A program made the position numbers and the translations under genes. From positions 1 to 54,311 of the forward strand of contig NZ_JACOIJ010000025.1 in assembly GCF_014692495.1 (NCBI RefSeq): DNA of 54,311 nucleotides. Direction: 5' to 3'. This stretch comes from Sphingobacterium litopenaei (GTDB taxonomy: Bacteria > Bacteroidota > Bacteroidia > Sphingobacteriales > Sphingobacteriaceae). The notes under the pieces were generated by a model. That model did no database searches. It worked only from the letters and a program-made list of their open reading frames with translations, and was not told where the DNA came from. Shown in pieces: positions 8,058-16,529 of the stretch (positions are counted from its first letter, which is position 1; the number at the start of each line of letters is the position of its first letter).

Positions 8058-8083
8058 AAAGCACGATTTGCATCGTGCTTTTT
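8056..8083. terminator. bidirectional terminator before ndk 3' end
   Basis: AAAAAGCACGAT (8056-8067) pairs with ATCGTGCTTTTT (8072-8083) around loop TTGC. The A run on one side and the T run on the other let it work for ndk (-) and for the decayed gene (+). Confidence 0.85.
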
Positions 8084-8100
8084 ATTCTAATTATTTTATA

Positions 8101-8520
8101 TTAAAATCTTTCGAATTGAGAGAAGAAGAAGTTACCTTCGATTTCTGCATTTTCGTTAGAATCTGATCCGTGGATAGCGTTAGCATCAATAGATTTTGCG
8201 TATTTGTTACGGATAGTACCTTCAGCAGCATCAGCAGGATTAGTCGCACCGATCAATGTACGGAAGTCTTCAACAGCATTGTCTTTTTCTAAGATAGCAG
8301 CAACGATAGGACCTGAAGTCATAAAGCTTACTAATTCACCATAGAAAGGTCTTTCTTTGTGTACTGCGTAGAAGTTGCCAGCAGTTTCAGTAGATAACTG
8401 AATATATTTCATTGCTACGATTTTGAAACCGCCTGCAATAATGTCGTTTAAAATAGCACCGATGTGACCATTAGCTACTGCGTCTGGTTTGATCATCGTG
8501 AAAGTTCTGTTAGTTGCCAT
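8101..8520 (-). CDS. ndk: nucleoside diphosphate kinase
   Basis: Ndk transfers the gamma phosphate between nucleoside triphosphates and diphosphates through a phosphohistidine. The 139-residue protein has the full-length fold: [17 protein letters not shown] at the start, [18 protein letters not shown] in the middle, and the active-site segment [13 protein letters not shown] with the phosphorylated His at 117. Length and motifs are typical. It is a single-gene unit, with a TACCTTTG promoter box 24 bases upstream (8545-8552) and a terminator just past its stop. Confidence 0.97.
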   Translation of the reverse strand: MATNRTFTMIKPDAVANGHIGAILNDIIAGGFKIVAMKYIQLSTETAGNFYAVHKERPFYGELVSFMTSGPIVAAILEKDNAVEDFRTLIGATNPADAAEGTIRNKYAKSIDANAIHGSDSNENAEIEGNFFFSQFERF

Positions 8521-8544
8521 AACGTATTATCAATAAATTTGTTG

Positions 8545-8552
8545 CAAAGGTA
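8545..8552 (-). promoter_or_regulatory. ndk promoter, -7 box
   Basis: The minus strand reads TACCTTTG, a perfect TAnnTTTG match, 24 bases before the ndk ATG. Confidence 0.6.
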
Positions 8553-8638
8553 CAGAAAAAGGAAAAATTATAAAGAAATATTATAATGAATATTCACTAC
8601 GCTTATTTGTAAATATTTCACGTCCCAAATCTTATTAC

Positions 8639-8646
8639 TAACTTTG
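8639..8646 (+). promoter_or_regulatory. ispH promoter, -7 box only 4 bases from ATG
   Basis: TAACTTTG matches TAnnTTTG and ends 4 bases before the ispH ATG at 8651. Transcription would be expected to start at or very near the ATG, giving a leaderless or almost leaderless mRNA. Confidence 0.5.
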
Positions 8647-8650
8647 TGAT

Positions 8651-9499
8651 ATGTCAAAAAATCTGCAAGTTACAATTGATAAGGATTCAGGCTTTTGCTT
8701 TGGGGTTGTCTACGCTATTGATATGGCTGAAGAAATTCTGGAGCAGGATGGCTATTTATATTGCTTGGGCGATATTGTCCACAATGATGAAGAAGTTGCT
8801 CGCTTAAAGGCAAAAGGTTTAAGAATCATTAATCATGATGTTTTGCCATCTTTGCAGAATGAAAAAGTGCTTATCCGTGCTCACGGTGAGGCGCCTGAAA
8901 CTTATAAAATCGCACTTGAAAATAATATCACGTTAATCGATGCTTCTTGTCCTGTAGTACTGAAATTGCAGAATAGGATAAAAACTTCGTATGATGAGGA
9001 TGAAAAAATCTTGATTTTCGGAAAGCATGGTCATGCAGAAGTTATAGGATTGCAGGGTCAAACCAATAATGAAGCTATTGTATTTCAAGATATAGCTGAA
9101 TTAAATCAAATTGAACTCCCAAGTTCATTTACCTTATATAGTCAAACAACTAAAAGTGTTGATAAATTCTATGCTATAAAGGATGAATTGCTAAAGCGTG
9201 GATATGATGTTAAGGCAAATGATACAATTTGTCGTCAAGTGTCTAACCGTTATGAAGATTTGAATGATTTTGCTCGAGGTTATGACAAAATAGTTTTTGT
9301 GTCGGGTAAGAAATCCTCTAATGGTAAAGTGCTTTATGATGTATGTAAAGCTGCCAATCCAAATTCTTATTTTATCTCGGGATCAGACGAGTTAGATTCT
9401 TCAAATTTTAATGAAGGAGAGACTATAGGTATCTGCGGAGCTACGTCTACTCCTATGTGGTTGATGAAAGAAGTGAAGAAAGCACTTGAGCAATTCTAA
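8651..9499 (+). CDS. ispH: 4-hydroxy-3-methylbut-2-enyl diphosphate reductase IspH (LytB)
   Basis: IspH is the last enzyme of the MEP isoprenoid pathway, reducing HMBPP to IPP and DMAPP with a [4Fe-4S] cluster. The 282-residue protein carries the three cluster cysteines: Cys16 in GFCFGV, Cys100 in DASCPVV and Cys194 in DTICRQV. It also has the substrate-binding segments LIRAHGEAPE, GKHGHAEVIGL and TSTPMWL. Length is that of the shorter Bacteroidota form. It is followed by hemH on the same strand, but with its own promoter box upstream of hemH, so cotranscription is possible rather than required. Confidence 0.97.
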   Translation: MSKNLQVTIDKDSGFCFGVVYAIDMAEEILEQDGYLYCLGDIVHNDEEVARLKAKGLRIINHDVLPSLQNEKVLIRAHGEAPETYKIALENNITLIDASCPVVLKLQNRIKTSYDEDEKILIFGKHGHAEVIGLQGQTNNEAIVFQDIAELNQIELPSSFTLYSQTTKSVDKFYAIKDELLKRGYDVKANDTICRQVSNRYEDLNDFARGYDKIVFVSGKKSSNGKVLYDVCKAANPNSYFISGSDELDSSNFNEGETIGICGATSTPMWLMKEVKKALEQF

Positions 9500-9557
9500 T
9501 ACTAGTCATGTTATTATCATTTTCGATAGCCTACTAATGGCTGATATAAATTTTGTT

Positions 9558-9565
9558 TATTTTTG
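9558..9565 (+). promoter_or_regulatory. hemH promoter, -7 box only 5 bases from ATG
   Basis: TATTTTTG fits TAnnTTTG and ends 5 bases before the hemH ATG at 9571, the same tight geometry as at ispH. Confidence 0.45.
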
Positions 9566-9570
9566 TACCA

Positions 9571-10599
9571 ATGAATAATCAAAGAAAAAAAGGTGTTTTA
9601 TTGGTGCAATTAGGGACACCTGATGCTCCTTCTGCTCCAGAGGTTAGAAAATATTTAACAGAGTTTTTGATGGATGGCCGTGTCATCGATATTCCTGTTT
9701 TAGGAAGAAATCTATTGGTAAAAGGTGTCATTGTACCTAAGCGAGCCGCTAAATCTGCCGAAACTTATGCTACAATCTGGGATGAGGTAAACGGCTCCCC
9801 TTTGATGTATTATTCAAAACTCCAACAAAAAATGCTTCAAGAGCAATTAGGAGAGGAATATCACGTGGAGCTAGCTATGCGTTACCAAAATCCTTCTATT
9901 TCATCCGTATTGAAAAAAATGGAAGGGATGTTTTTGGAAAGCATTAAAGTAATTCCATTATTCCCACAGTATGCCTCTGCTACATCGGGCTCGGTAATTG
10001 ACAAAGTGATGGAGATTATGCGCACCTGGCAATATATTCCTAAAGTGTCTTTTGTAAGTAGTTTTTGTGAAGATGATTTAATGATCGAAACCTATGCTGA
10101 ACATGGTATGCGACATGATGTGGATTCATTTGATCACATATTGTTTAGTTATCATGGACTTCCAGTTCGTCAGTTGGGAAAAGTTGATCCTACAGGAGGA
10201 TTAAAATGTCCGGATACGGGTTGCGATGCCTGCAAAAAAGCCACAAATCCATTCTGTTATTTATCCCAATGTTATGCCACATCTAGAGCTATAGCAGCTA
10301 AAATTGGTATCTCAGAAGATAAATATACAGTTTGTTTTCAGTCTCGTTTGGGTAAAACTCCTTGGATTCAGCCCTACACATCTGATGCCTTGCATGATTT
10401 AGCAAACAAAGGCGTTAAGAAATTGTTAGTGTTTAGCCCTGCCTTTGTTTCGGATTGTATCGAGACGCTGGATGAAATACAGGTTGAATATGCCAATGAA
10501 TTTAAAGAGTTAGGTGGAGAAAAAGTCGTGATGGTGGAAAGTTTAAATGATGATCCGAGATGGATCCAATCACTTAAGAGATTGGTTCTTTCTAATTAA
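9571..10599 (+). CDS. hemH: ferrochelatase
   Basis: Ferrochelatase inserts ferrous iron into protoporphyrin IX in the protoporphyrin-dependent heme route. The 342-residue protein opens KKGVLLVQLGTPDAPS, and has the conserved PLFPQYASATSGS stretch, the active-site His in FSYHGLPVRQLGK, TVCFQSRLGKTPWIQPYT, and FSPAFVSDCIETLDEI with the conserved acidic residues. A Cys-rich segment (CPDTGCDACKKATNPFCY) after the active-site His might be a metal or cluster site, but I cannot establish this. The ATG at 9571 is chosen over an upstream start because it begins MNNQRKKGVLL and sits just after a promoter box. Confidence 0.96.
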   Translation: MNNQRKKGVLLVQLGTPDAPSAPEVRKYLTEFLMDGRVIDIPVLGRNLLVKGVIVPKRAAKSAETYATIWDEVNGSPLMYYSKLQQKMLQEQLGEEYHVELAMRYQNPSISSVLKKMEGMFLESIKVIPLFPQYASATSGSVIDKVMEIMRTWQYIPKVSFVSSFCEDDLMIETYAEHGMRHDVDSFDHILFSYHGLPVRQLGKVDPTGGLKCPDTGCDACKKATNPFCYLSQCYATSRAIAAKIGISEDKYTVCFQSRLGKTPWIQPYTSDALHDLANKGVKKLLVFSPAFVSDCIETLDEIQVEYANEFKELGGEKVVMVESLNDDPRWIQSLKRLVLSN

Positions 10600-10608
10600 T
10601 ATTCTGTG

Positions 10609-11865
10609 ATGCTAATATTCAATGCTATTCTATTATTTATTTTAGATTTCTATATTTTTTTTGCTCTACGATCTACTAAAATTGATTTTGTAAAGCAAAA
10701 ATGGTTTACTTGTATATGGTGGGGGTATTCTATTGCGCTGTATATAGGCCTGTTTATTTCCTTTAAGTTCAGTATACCTTTAGCATATCGATCTATAATA
10801 CTTGTAGCCTTCTTTATGACTGCTGTTAGTAAATTTATTTATGTAATTATATTATTATTAGATGATTTGCGTAGAGGTGGGGTATGGATTTCTAGATTAG
10901 TAAATATTAAGAAAGAGAAATCGGTTGAGGAGAATATTGAAGAATTAGAAAAGCCTTTACCTGAAAAAAACGAAGATGCTATATCGCGATCAGAATTTCT
11001 TCTTAAATCCGGAATAGTGATAGCTTCATTGCCTATATTTCCATTGGCTTGGGGTGTCTTGTCATCGCCTTATGATTATCAAATTCGAAGACAAAAGTTA
11101 ATCTTACCTAATTTGCCAAAAGCTTTTCATGGCCTTAAAATAGCACAGATATCAGATATTCACTCTGGATCTTTCTATAATAGAAAGGCAGTATTGGGAG
11201 GAGTTGAAATGTTGTTGGGTGAAAAACCTGATATGATATTCTTTACTGGAGATTTGGTAAATAATGTTGCAAGTGAAATGCGTGATTATCAAGATATTTT
11301 TTCCAAACTTCATGCCGACTTAGGAGTATTTTCAGTACTGGGTAACCACGATTATGGGGATTACTATTATGGTAAAGAAGATAGTCAAGCTAAGCGCAAA
11401 AATTTACAGGATGTTATAGCTACTCATAAGATAATGGGGTATGATCTTCTAATGGATGAAAACAGAACTATAAAAGTAGGTAATGAAGAAATATCTATAG
11501 TTGGAGTGCAAAATTGGGGTACAGGCCGTTTTCCAAAGAAAGGTGATTTAAAAAAAGCATTGATAGGGACAGAAGATAAATCTGTTAAACTATTGCTCTC
11601 CCACGATCCCTCACATTGGAGAGCAGAAGTATTGAATACGGATGTGGATGCTATGTTTGCTGGTCATACGCACGGTATGCAATTCGGTGTTAGAGGTGAA
11701 AATTTTCAATGGAGTCCAGCTCAATATATTTATAAAGAATGGGCAGGATTATATACTGAAGGTCAAAAGCAATTGTACGTAAATGTTGGATATGGTTTCT
11801 TAGGTTATCCAGGAAGAGTTGGCATTCTACCCGAAATCACTATTTTTGAATTGGTATCAGCATAA
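10609..11865 (+). CDS. membrane-anchored metallophosphoesterase
   Basis: A 418-residue protein with an N-terminal membrane region (about three hydrophobic segments between residues 1 and 80), a charged linker, one further hydrophobic stretch (GIVIASLPIFPLAW, about 136-149), and a calcineurin-like phosphoesterase domain from about residue 165. All five metallophosphoesterase motifs are present: ISDIHSGS, FTGDLVNN, LGNHDYGD, LLSHDP and GHTHGMQFG. The family includes YkuE-like enzymes; the substrate cannot be told from sequence. The start is ATG 10609, 9 bases after the hemH stop; the alternative GTG lies one codon earlier. Tight spacing suggests it is read with hemH. Confidence 0.9.
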   Translation: MLIFNAILLFILDFYIFFALRSTKIDFVKQKWFTCIWWGYSIALYIGLFISFKFSIPLAYRSIILVAFFMTAVSKFIYVIILLLDDLRRGGVWISRLVNIKKEKSVEENIEELEKPLPEKNEDAISRSEFLLKSGIVIASLPIFPLAWGVLSSPYDYQIRRQKLILPNLPKAFHGLKIAQISDIHSGSFYNRKAVLGGVEMLLGEKPDMIFFTGDLVNNVASEMRDYQDIFSKLHADLGVFSVLGNHDYGDYYYGKEDSQAKRKNLQDVIATHKIMGYDLLMDENRTIKVGNEEISIVGVQNWGTGRFPKKGDLKKALIGTEDKSVKLLLSHDPSHWRAEVLNTDVDAMFAGHTHGMQFGVRGENFQWSPAQYIYKEWAGLYTEGQKQLYVNVGYGFLGYPGRVGILPEITIFELVSA

Positions 11866-11893
11866 GCTATAGAATTAGTAATTATATACAAAC

Positions 11894-11928
11894 AAAAATC
11901 CCTCTAAATTTTTTTTAGAGGGATTTTT
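11894..11928. terminator. bidirectional terminator between converging genes
   Basis: AAAAATCCCTCTAAA (11894-11908) pairs perfectly with TTTAGAGGGATTTTT (11914-11928) around a 5-base loop. It separates the metallophosphoesterase gene (+) from pfkA (-). Confidence 0.9.
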
Positions 11929-11932
11929 AAAT

Positions 11933-12907
11933 TTATAAAGATAGTATTTCAACTATTCGTGTTAAGTTGGTGTTGACTTTATCAATATGTTTGATTGCTT
12001 TACTAAATGGAGTGAAATTTACTTCTCCATGTATCAAACCAGCCATTTCACCACGACGGCCTGCAATCAGACCCTCTACAGCAGCAACGCCTAGACGACT
12101 TGCCAATACGCGATCCATACAAGAAGGCTTACCTCCACGCTGAATATGTCCTAAGATGGATACACGAACATCATAGTGAGGGAAATTCTCTTTGATTTTA
12201 TCTGCAACAACTAATCCGCCTTCATCATCTCCTTCCGCAACGATAATAATACGTGAGGATTTATTTTTACGTGTGCTATCCAAACGTTTCATGATAGCAT
12301 TGTAATCCACTTCCAATTCAGGGATAAGCACAGCTTCAGCTCCCGTACTGATACCGGAACGTAAAGCAATAAGTCCTGAGTCGCGACCCATTACTTCAAT
12401 TACAAACAGTCTGTCATGAGATTCTGCCGTATCGCGAATTTTGTCGACAGCGTCAACTACAGTGTTGATTGCTGTATCATAGCCGATCGTAAAATCAGTC
12501 CCAGCTAAATCGTTGTCGATGGTACCAGGTAGACCTATGATTGGAATATCAAATTCTTCAATGAATTTGGATGCTCCCGTAAAAGTGCCATCACCACCAA
12601 TTACTACTAAAGCATCAATACCTAATTTCTTTATATTCTCATAAGCCTTTTTACGGCCTTCATATGTTCTGAATTCGTCACTACGTGCCGTTTTCAATAT
12701 TGTACCACCTCGTTGGATAATATTTGCTACTGATTTAGCATCCATTGGAATGATGTCTCCATTTACAAGACCATCATATCCTCTTTTAACGCCAAACATG
12801 TTTAGACCATGATATATACCTGCACGAACTACGGCACGAATACCGGCATTCATTCCTGGGGAATCTCCACCAGATGTCAAAACTGCTATATTTTTAATTT
12901 CACCCAT
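11933..12907 (-). CDS. pfkA: ATP-dependent 6-phosphofructokinase
   Basis: Phosphofructokinase commits fructose-6-phosphate to glycolysis. The 324-residue protein is a standard bacterial PfkA: TSGGDSPGMNAGIR at 11-24 (GGD, ATP site), GGDGTFTGA (104-112), the catalytic GLPGTIDNDLAGTD with Asp131, the MGRDSG substrate motif and LGHIQRGGKPS. The GGDGT form at residues 104-108 indicates ATP, not pyrophosphate, as donor. A TATATTTG box lies at 12913-12920, only 5 bases before the ATG. With pyk (43.2-44.6 kb) it is one of two glycolytic control enzymes in the window. Confidence 0.97.
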   Translation of the reverse strand: MGEIKNIAVLTSGGDSPGMNAGIRAVVRAGIYHGLNMFGVKRGYDGLVNGDIIPMDAKSVANIIQRGGTILKTARSDEFRTYEGRKKAYENIKKLGIDALVVIGGDGTFTGASKFIEEFDIPIIGLPGTIDNDLAGTDFTIGYDTAINTVVDAVDKIRDTAESHDRLFVIEVMGRDSGLIALRSGISTGAEAVLIPELEVDYNAIMKRLDSTRKNKSSRIIIVAEGDDEGGLVVADKIKENFPHYDVRVSILGHIQRGGKPSCMDRVLASRLGVAAVEGLIAGRRGEMAGLIHGEVNFTPFSKAIKHIDKVNTNLTRIVEILSL

Positions 12908-12912
12908 ATATA

Positions 12913-12920
12913 CAAATATA
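12913..12920 (-). promoter_or_regulatory. pfkA promoter, -7 box 5 bases from ATG
   Basis: The minus strand reads TATATTTG, fitting TAnnTTTG, with 5 bases to the ATG. The AT-rich context lowers confidence. Confidence 0.35.
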
Positions 12921-12955
12921 TCAATATCGGCCTAAAATTTATTGTTTAAATATTT

Positions 12956-14662
12956 TTATTTGCTTGATTCTTTTACTTTAAATTGATCTAGTGCAGATTG
13001 AAGAAAAGCTTCATACTTGTCGATATCATATACAGCGCCACTTGTTGGAACTAATAATTCTCCTTGAGTATCTAGTAAAGCATACAACGGTTGTGAATTG
13101 CTCTCAAATCTGGTGATTTGCAAGTCTGCATTGCGTTTGCTGACTGTATTGACGTTCTTTCCTGTTTTTGGGGAAATATAATGTTCACTTTCTGGCAGCG
13201 TCAAGACTTTATCATCTACATACAATTCCACCAAAATAAACTCCGTGTTGATTAAGTTTTTGATTTTAGGCGAGCTCCACACTTCAGCCTCCATCTTGCG
13301 GCAGTTTACGCAGTTCCAGCCTGTAAAATCGACCAAAAGAGGTTTGTTTTGTTCTTTAGCAGCAGCTAAAGCTTCTTCGTAATCGTAATAAGGATCCATG
13401 CCTTTTATCGTTGCTTTGCTATGGAAATAGGTGTAATGCTTGCGTGAAGAAGCATCAGCATGTGCTGTAGTGTTTGAGGATGTAATACCTGAAGTAAGAT
13501 CAAAGTCCTGCGTTCCTACAGGAGGCAAGAAAGCTGAAATGGCTTTCAATGGTGCGCCCCACATTCCAGGAATCATATAGACCACAAAAGTGAAAACCAA
13601 TATGGCGATAATCGTACGCGGCACTGACAAATAATCTAATGTACTGTCGTGTGAGAATTTAATTTTGCCGATTAAATATAGTCCCAACAACCCGAAAATC
13701 ACAATCCATAAAGCTAAATACACTTCTCTGTCCAAGAAATTCCAGTTGTAAGCCAAGTCTACATTCGACAAGAATTTCAAAGCTAAAGCCAGTTCTAAGA
13801 ATCCTAAAACCACTTTCACACTATTCAACCATCCTCCAGATTTAGGTAATGATTTCAACATAGATGGGAACATTGCAAAAAGCACAAAAGGAATTGCCAG
13901 TGCGCTGGAGAAGCCTAACATTCCGATAGCGGGTCCCAAACGTTCTCCACGCGTAGCCGCTTCCACCAACAAAGTTCCAATAATAGGACCAGTACAGGAG
14001 AAAGAAACCACAGCCAAACTAGCTGACATAAAGAACAATCCAACCAATCCTCCCTTGTCTGAATTGGCATCGATTTTATTGACAAAAGAACTTGGCAAAG
14101 TAATTTCAAAAGCTCCTAAGAACGAGGTCGCAAATACCACGAGCAATAAGAAGAAGAAGAAATTGAAAATACCATTAGTGGACAGTTCGTTTAAGGCTTC
14201 CGGACCAAAAGCAATGGTAATCAACATGCCCAGAGCCACATAAATCACAATAATAAACAAGCCATACATAAAAGCCTGAGATATAGCTTTAGAGCGAGAA
14301 CCTGCTTTTTTTGTAAAGAAACTTACTGTTAGAGGAACCATTGGGAAAATGCAAGGCATAAAGAATGCTGCAAAACCGCCCAATACACCAGTAATAAATA
14401 TACTCCAAAGGGAAGAATCTTCAGTCTTGGCATCGTCCGATGCAGGAAGATTCGTGTGTAGTGAATCTACTTGCGTACTGACTTGCTCGGCGCTATCTAG
14501 GGGTTCCCCGTCCGAGAAAACGATATCAGTTGTGTCGACTAACTCCGTATTACCATCTGTGAATTCTACATCATCAAAATTGATTAATGTGTCTTGTGCA
14601 ATAGTTTTATTTGAGAAACTAAAAAGTACAATGAGGAAAAAAGAAAACAAGTAGGTTTTCAT
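12956..14662 (-). CDS. DsbD-type thiol:disulfide interchange protein (beta-gamma part)
   Basis: A 568-residue inner-membrane reductase that carries electrons from cytoplasmic thioredoxin to the periplasm. A signal peptide (1-22) and an acidic linker precede about eight membrane segments that carry the redox cysteines Cys104 (FFMPCIFPMVP) and Cys223 (SFSCTGPIIG), the equivalents of the DsbD beta-domain pair. The C-terminal thioredoxin-like gamma domain has WNCVNCRKME (Cys451, Cys454). The DsbD alpha domain is missing from this protein and is encoded by the neighbouring gene at 14747-15199. A strong terminator stands between them, so the two halves may be made from separate transcripts. Confidence 0.92.
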   Translation of the reverse strand: MKTYLFSFFLIVLFSFSNKTIAQDTLINFDDVEFTDGNTELVDTTDIVFSDGEPLDSAEQVSTQVDSLHTNLPASDDAKTEDSSLWSIFITGVLGGFAAFFMPCIFPMVPLTVSFFTKKAGSRSKAISQAFMYGLFIIVIYVALGMLITIAFGPEALNELSTNGIFNFFFFLLLVVFATSFLGAFEITLPSSFVNKIDANSDKGGLVGLFFMSASLAVVSFSCTGPIIGTLLVEAATRGERLGPAIGMLGFSSALAIPFVLFAMFPSMLKSLPKSGGWLNSVKVVLGFLELALALKFLSNVDLAYNWNFLDREVYLALWIVIFGLLGLYLIGKIKFSHDSTLDYLSVPRTIIAILVFTFVVYMIPGMWGAPLKAISAFLPPVGTQDFDLTSGITSSNTTAHADASSRKHYTYFHSKATIKGMDPYYDYEEALAAAKEQNKPLLVDFTGWNCVNCRKMEAEVWSSPKIKNLINTEFILVELYVDDKVLTLPESEHYISPKTGKNVNTVSKRNADLQITRFESNSQPLYALLDTQGELLVPTSGAVYDIDKYEAFLQSALDQFKVKESSK

Positions 14663-14700
14663 TATTATAAATAAACTTTGATAAGCGGTAAAAATAAAAA

Positions 14701-14725
14701 AAAAGGCAGTTAAAAACTGCCTTTT
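14701..14725 (-). terminator. terminator between the two DsbD parts
   Basis: AAAAGGCAGTT (14701-14711) pairs with AACTGCCTTTT (14715-14725). On the minus strand it is followed by a long T run. It lies after the alpha-domain gene and before the membrane reductase gene. Confidence 0.8.
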
Positions 14726-14746
14726 AAATATGTTGGTATCTAAATT

Positions 14747-15199
14747 TTACTTTATTGCTACAGTGAAATTATATTCATCTGGTGGCAAACATTGGCTTTT
14801 ATCACAAGCCATATATTCTACAGTACCACTTACTGTTGCTTGTTTGCCATTTAGCTTAACTTTTTGTTGGAAAATAACCTCATTTGTGAAATAAGGAACA
14901 TTCATTTTAAATATTTCCTCGTATTTTGTTTTTGCTTTTACGCTCTCAACTGGCTTTCCGTTTAATGCAAAATCTTTAGAATTTTTGAAAGCAAATGTTG
15001 TTGAAAGAGGACCTCCGTCAGGAACATTTTGTCCGTAGATGTGCCAGCCATTTTGGATAACTGCTTTGATCAATACAACCGCTTCTTTACTATTAATTTT
15101 TTTTGAAGCTACTTGCCATTTAACAGGAGACTGAATCTGTGCGAAAGCAGCAGACATTGTCATTACTAAGGCTACTAATAATAAACCTAATTTTTTCAT
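14747..15199 (-). CDS. stand-alone DsbD alpha-like domain protein
   Basis: A 150-residue exported protein with signal peptide MKKLGLLLVALVMTMSAAFA cleaved before Gln21. The rest is an Ig-like DsbD N-terminal (alpha) domain: NGWHIYGQNVPDGG, a YEEIFKMNVPYF segment, and the redox segment VEYMACDKSQCLPPDEYNF with Cys132 and Cys137. In E. coli the equivalent pair takes electrons from the DsbD membrane domain and passes them to periplasmic partners. Its place just upstream of a DsbD lacking this domain shows a split DsbD, which I recall as usual in Bacteroidota. Confidence 0.88.
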   Translation of the reverse strand: MKKLGLLLVALVMTMSAAFAQIQSPVKWQVASKKINSKEAVVLIKAVIQNGWHIYGQNVPDGGPLSTTFAFKNSKDFALNGKPVESVKAKTKYEEIFKMNVPYFTNEVIFQQKVKLNGKQATVSGTVEYMACDKSQCLPPDEYNFTVAIK

Positions 15200-15306
15200 A
15201 TTATAAAATGTTCAATTTTCAATTCTGCTTTTAAGACTATTCTACGGTCTAAAAGTTTAATGCGAATTTACACTTTAAAAAAAATAAATAACAAGTAAAT
15301 TATTTG

Positions 15307-16077
15307 TTATAATATATAAGATATACCTTTTAAATCGACTTTGTGCAGGATATTGTCGATTTTAATCTGGAGTAAACCATCGCCTTCTACTTTGATTATT
15401 TTACCTTCCACAATATTTCCTTCGAAATCGTAGGAGTGCATCTCATTTTTTCTGAATAATTTATTGTTATACTCTTCTATTAATAAATGACTGTTTTCCA
15501 ATGAAAGTAAGGTATAGTGCTTTATTTGCTGTTGAATTTTTTTTACTAAATCTATGATTTCGATATGTAGATTGTAACTTTCTAAAGCAAGAGAAGTTGT
15601 TTTGTGAGAGATTTCTTCCGCAAATTCTTGTTGGAGCACATTTATTCCTATTCCAACAATACTGTTTGTTATATATTTCCCAGAGATTTTGTTTTCGATT
15701 AATATGCCAGCCACCTTTTTATTCCCGATAAGAATATCGTTTGGCCACTTTATCGAGATATTTGGAATCTCTAAGGTCTTTAAAGTGTCATAAACCGCTA
15801 AGCTTGCTATTGTAGTTAATAGAAATTGATTAGAAATTTCTAACTTTTCGGGGGAAATCAAAAAGCTCGCTGTCAAATTTTGGTTTGGTGCGCTTTTCCA
15901 TTGGTTTCCTCTTTGGCCTTTTCCAGCTGTCTGATTTTTTGTCATTATGACAGTGTACGGTTGAAGTGGCTTGACTTTTGACAATAGTTCTTTGAGATAA
16001 TCATTTGTAGAAGGCAATTCTTCAAAAACAATTATGTTAGTTGGGTTAGAATCTTCAAAAAATGTGTTATTTTGCAA
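15307..16077 (-). CDS. birA: biotin--[acetyl-CoA carboxylase] ligase
   Basis: This enzyme activates biotin as biotinyl-AMP and attaches it to the carboxyl-carrier protein. The 256-residue protein has the class signature FEELPSTNDYLKEL, the adenylate loop GKGQRGNQWKS, the biotin-binding SIKWPNDILIGNKKVAGILIE and the C-terminal SH3-like domain (EGKIIKVEGDGLLQIKI). It lacks an N-terminal helix-turn-helix, so it is the monofunctional type, not the BirA repressor. The start is TTG (16075-16077); the MQNNTF opening matches relatives and no ATG is available until about residue 45. It is divergent from rsfS. Confidence 0.93.
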   Translation of the reverse strand: MQNNTFFEDSNPTNIIVFEELPSTNDYLKELLSKVKPLQPYTVIMTKNQTAGKGQRGNQWKSAPNQNLTASFLISPEKLEISNQFLLTTIASLAVYDTLKTLEIPNISIKWPNDILIGNKKVAGILIENKISGKYITNSIVGIGINVLQQEFAEEISHKTTSLALESYNLHIEIIDLVKKIQQQIKHYTLLSLENSHLLIEEYNNKLFRKNEMHSYDFEGNIVEGKIIKVEGDGLLQIKIDNILHKVDLKGISYIL

Positions 16078-16121
16078 AGGATAAAGATTAAAATTACGCA
16101 GTAAAACTATAATATTTCTTA

Positions 16122-16496
16122 ATGAGTAAAAAGAAAAATTCAGAATTGTCTAACAAATTGGCAGATGTTGTGGTGTTCGGCATGCAGGAAAAAAAAGCAA
16201 GTGAAATAGTGAAGATGGATATGCGCGAGATAAATTCAACCCTTTCTGATTATTTCGTGGTTTGTAACGCTGATAGCAATGTGCAAGTCAACGCTATTGC
16301 TAAAAGTGTAGAAGATGAAGTTTATAAAGCTTTTGGTCACGATGTGTGGCACAAAGAAGGTCAAGGAAATGGTGAGTGGATTTTGTTAGATTTTGTTGAT
16401 GTGGTAGTTCATATTTTCAAAACCGAAGCACGTGACCGTTATCGCTTAGAAGACCTTTGGGGCGATGCCAAAGTTGAAAATTTTAAAAGTGCTTAG
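16122..16496 (+). CDS. rsfS: ribosomal silencing factor RsfS
   Basis: RsfS binds ribosomal protein L14 and blocks joining of the subunits when nutrients are short. The 124-residue protein has the family pattern: LADVVVFGMQEKKASEIVKMDMR, the conserved DYFVVCNADSNVQVNAIA, then GQGNGEWILLDFVDVVVHIF and the C-terminal YRLEDLWGDAKV. It lies 33 bases upstream of ftsH on the same strand, an order that I recall as frequent in Bacteroidota. Confidence 0.96.
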   Translation: MSKKKNSELSNKLADVVVFGMQEKKASEIVKMDMREINSTLSDYFVVCNADSNVQVNAIAKSVEDEVYKAFGHDVWHKEGQGNGEWILLDFVDVVVHIFKTEARDRYRLEDLWGDAKVENFKSA

Positions 16497-16529
16497 TATA
16501 ATTCTTAGATTAGATACGTTAAATATATA

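Noticed and set aside
16071..16081. Promoter box for birA (TCCTTTG on the minus strand)
   Set aside because: Spacing within the TA...TTTG pattern is wrong by one base and the box would contain the start codon itself.
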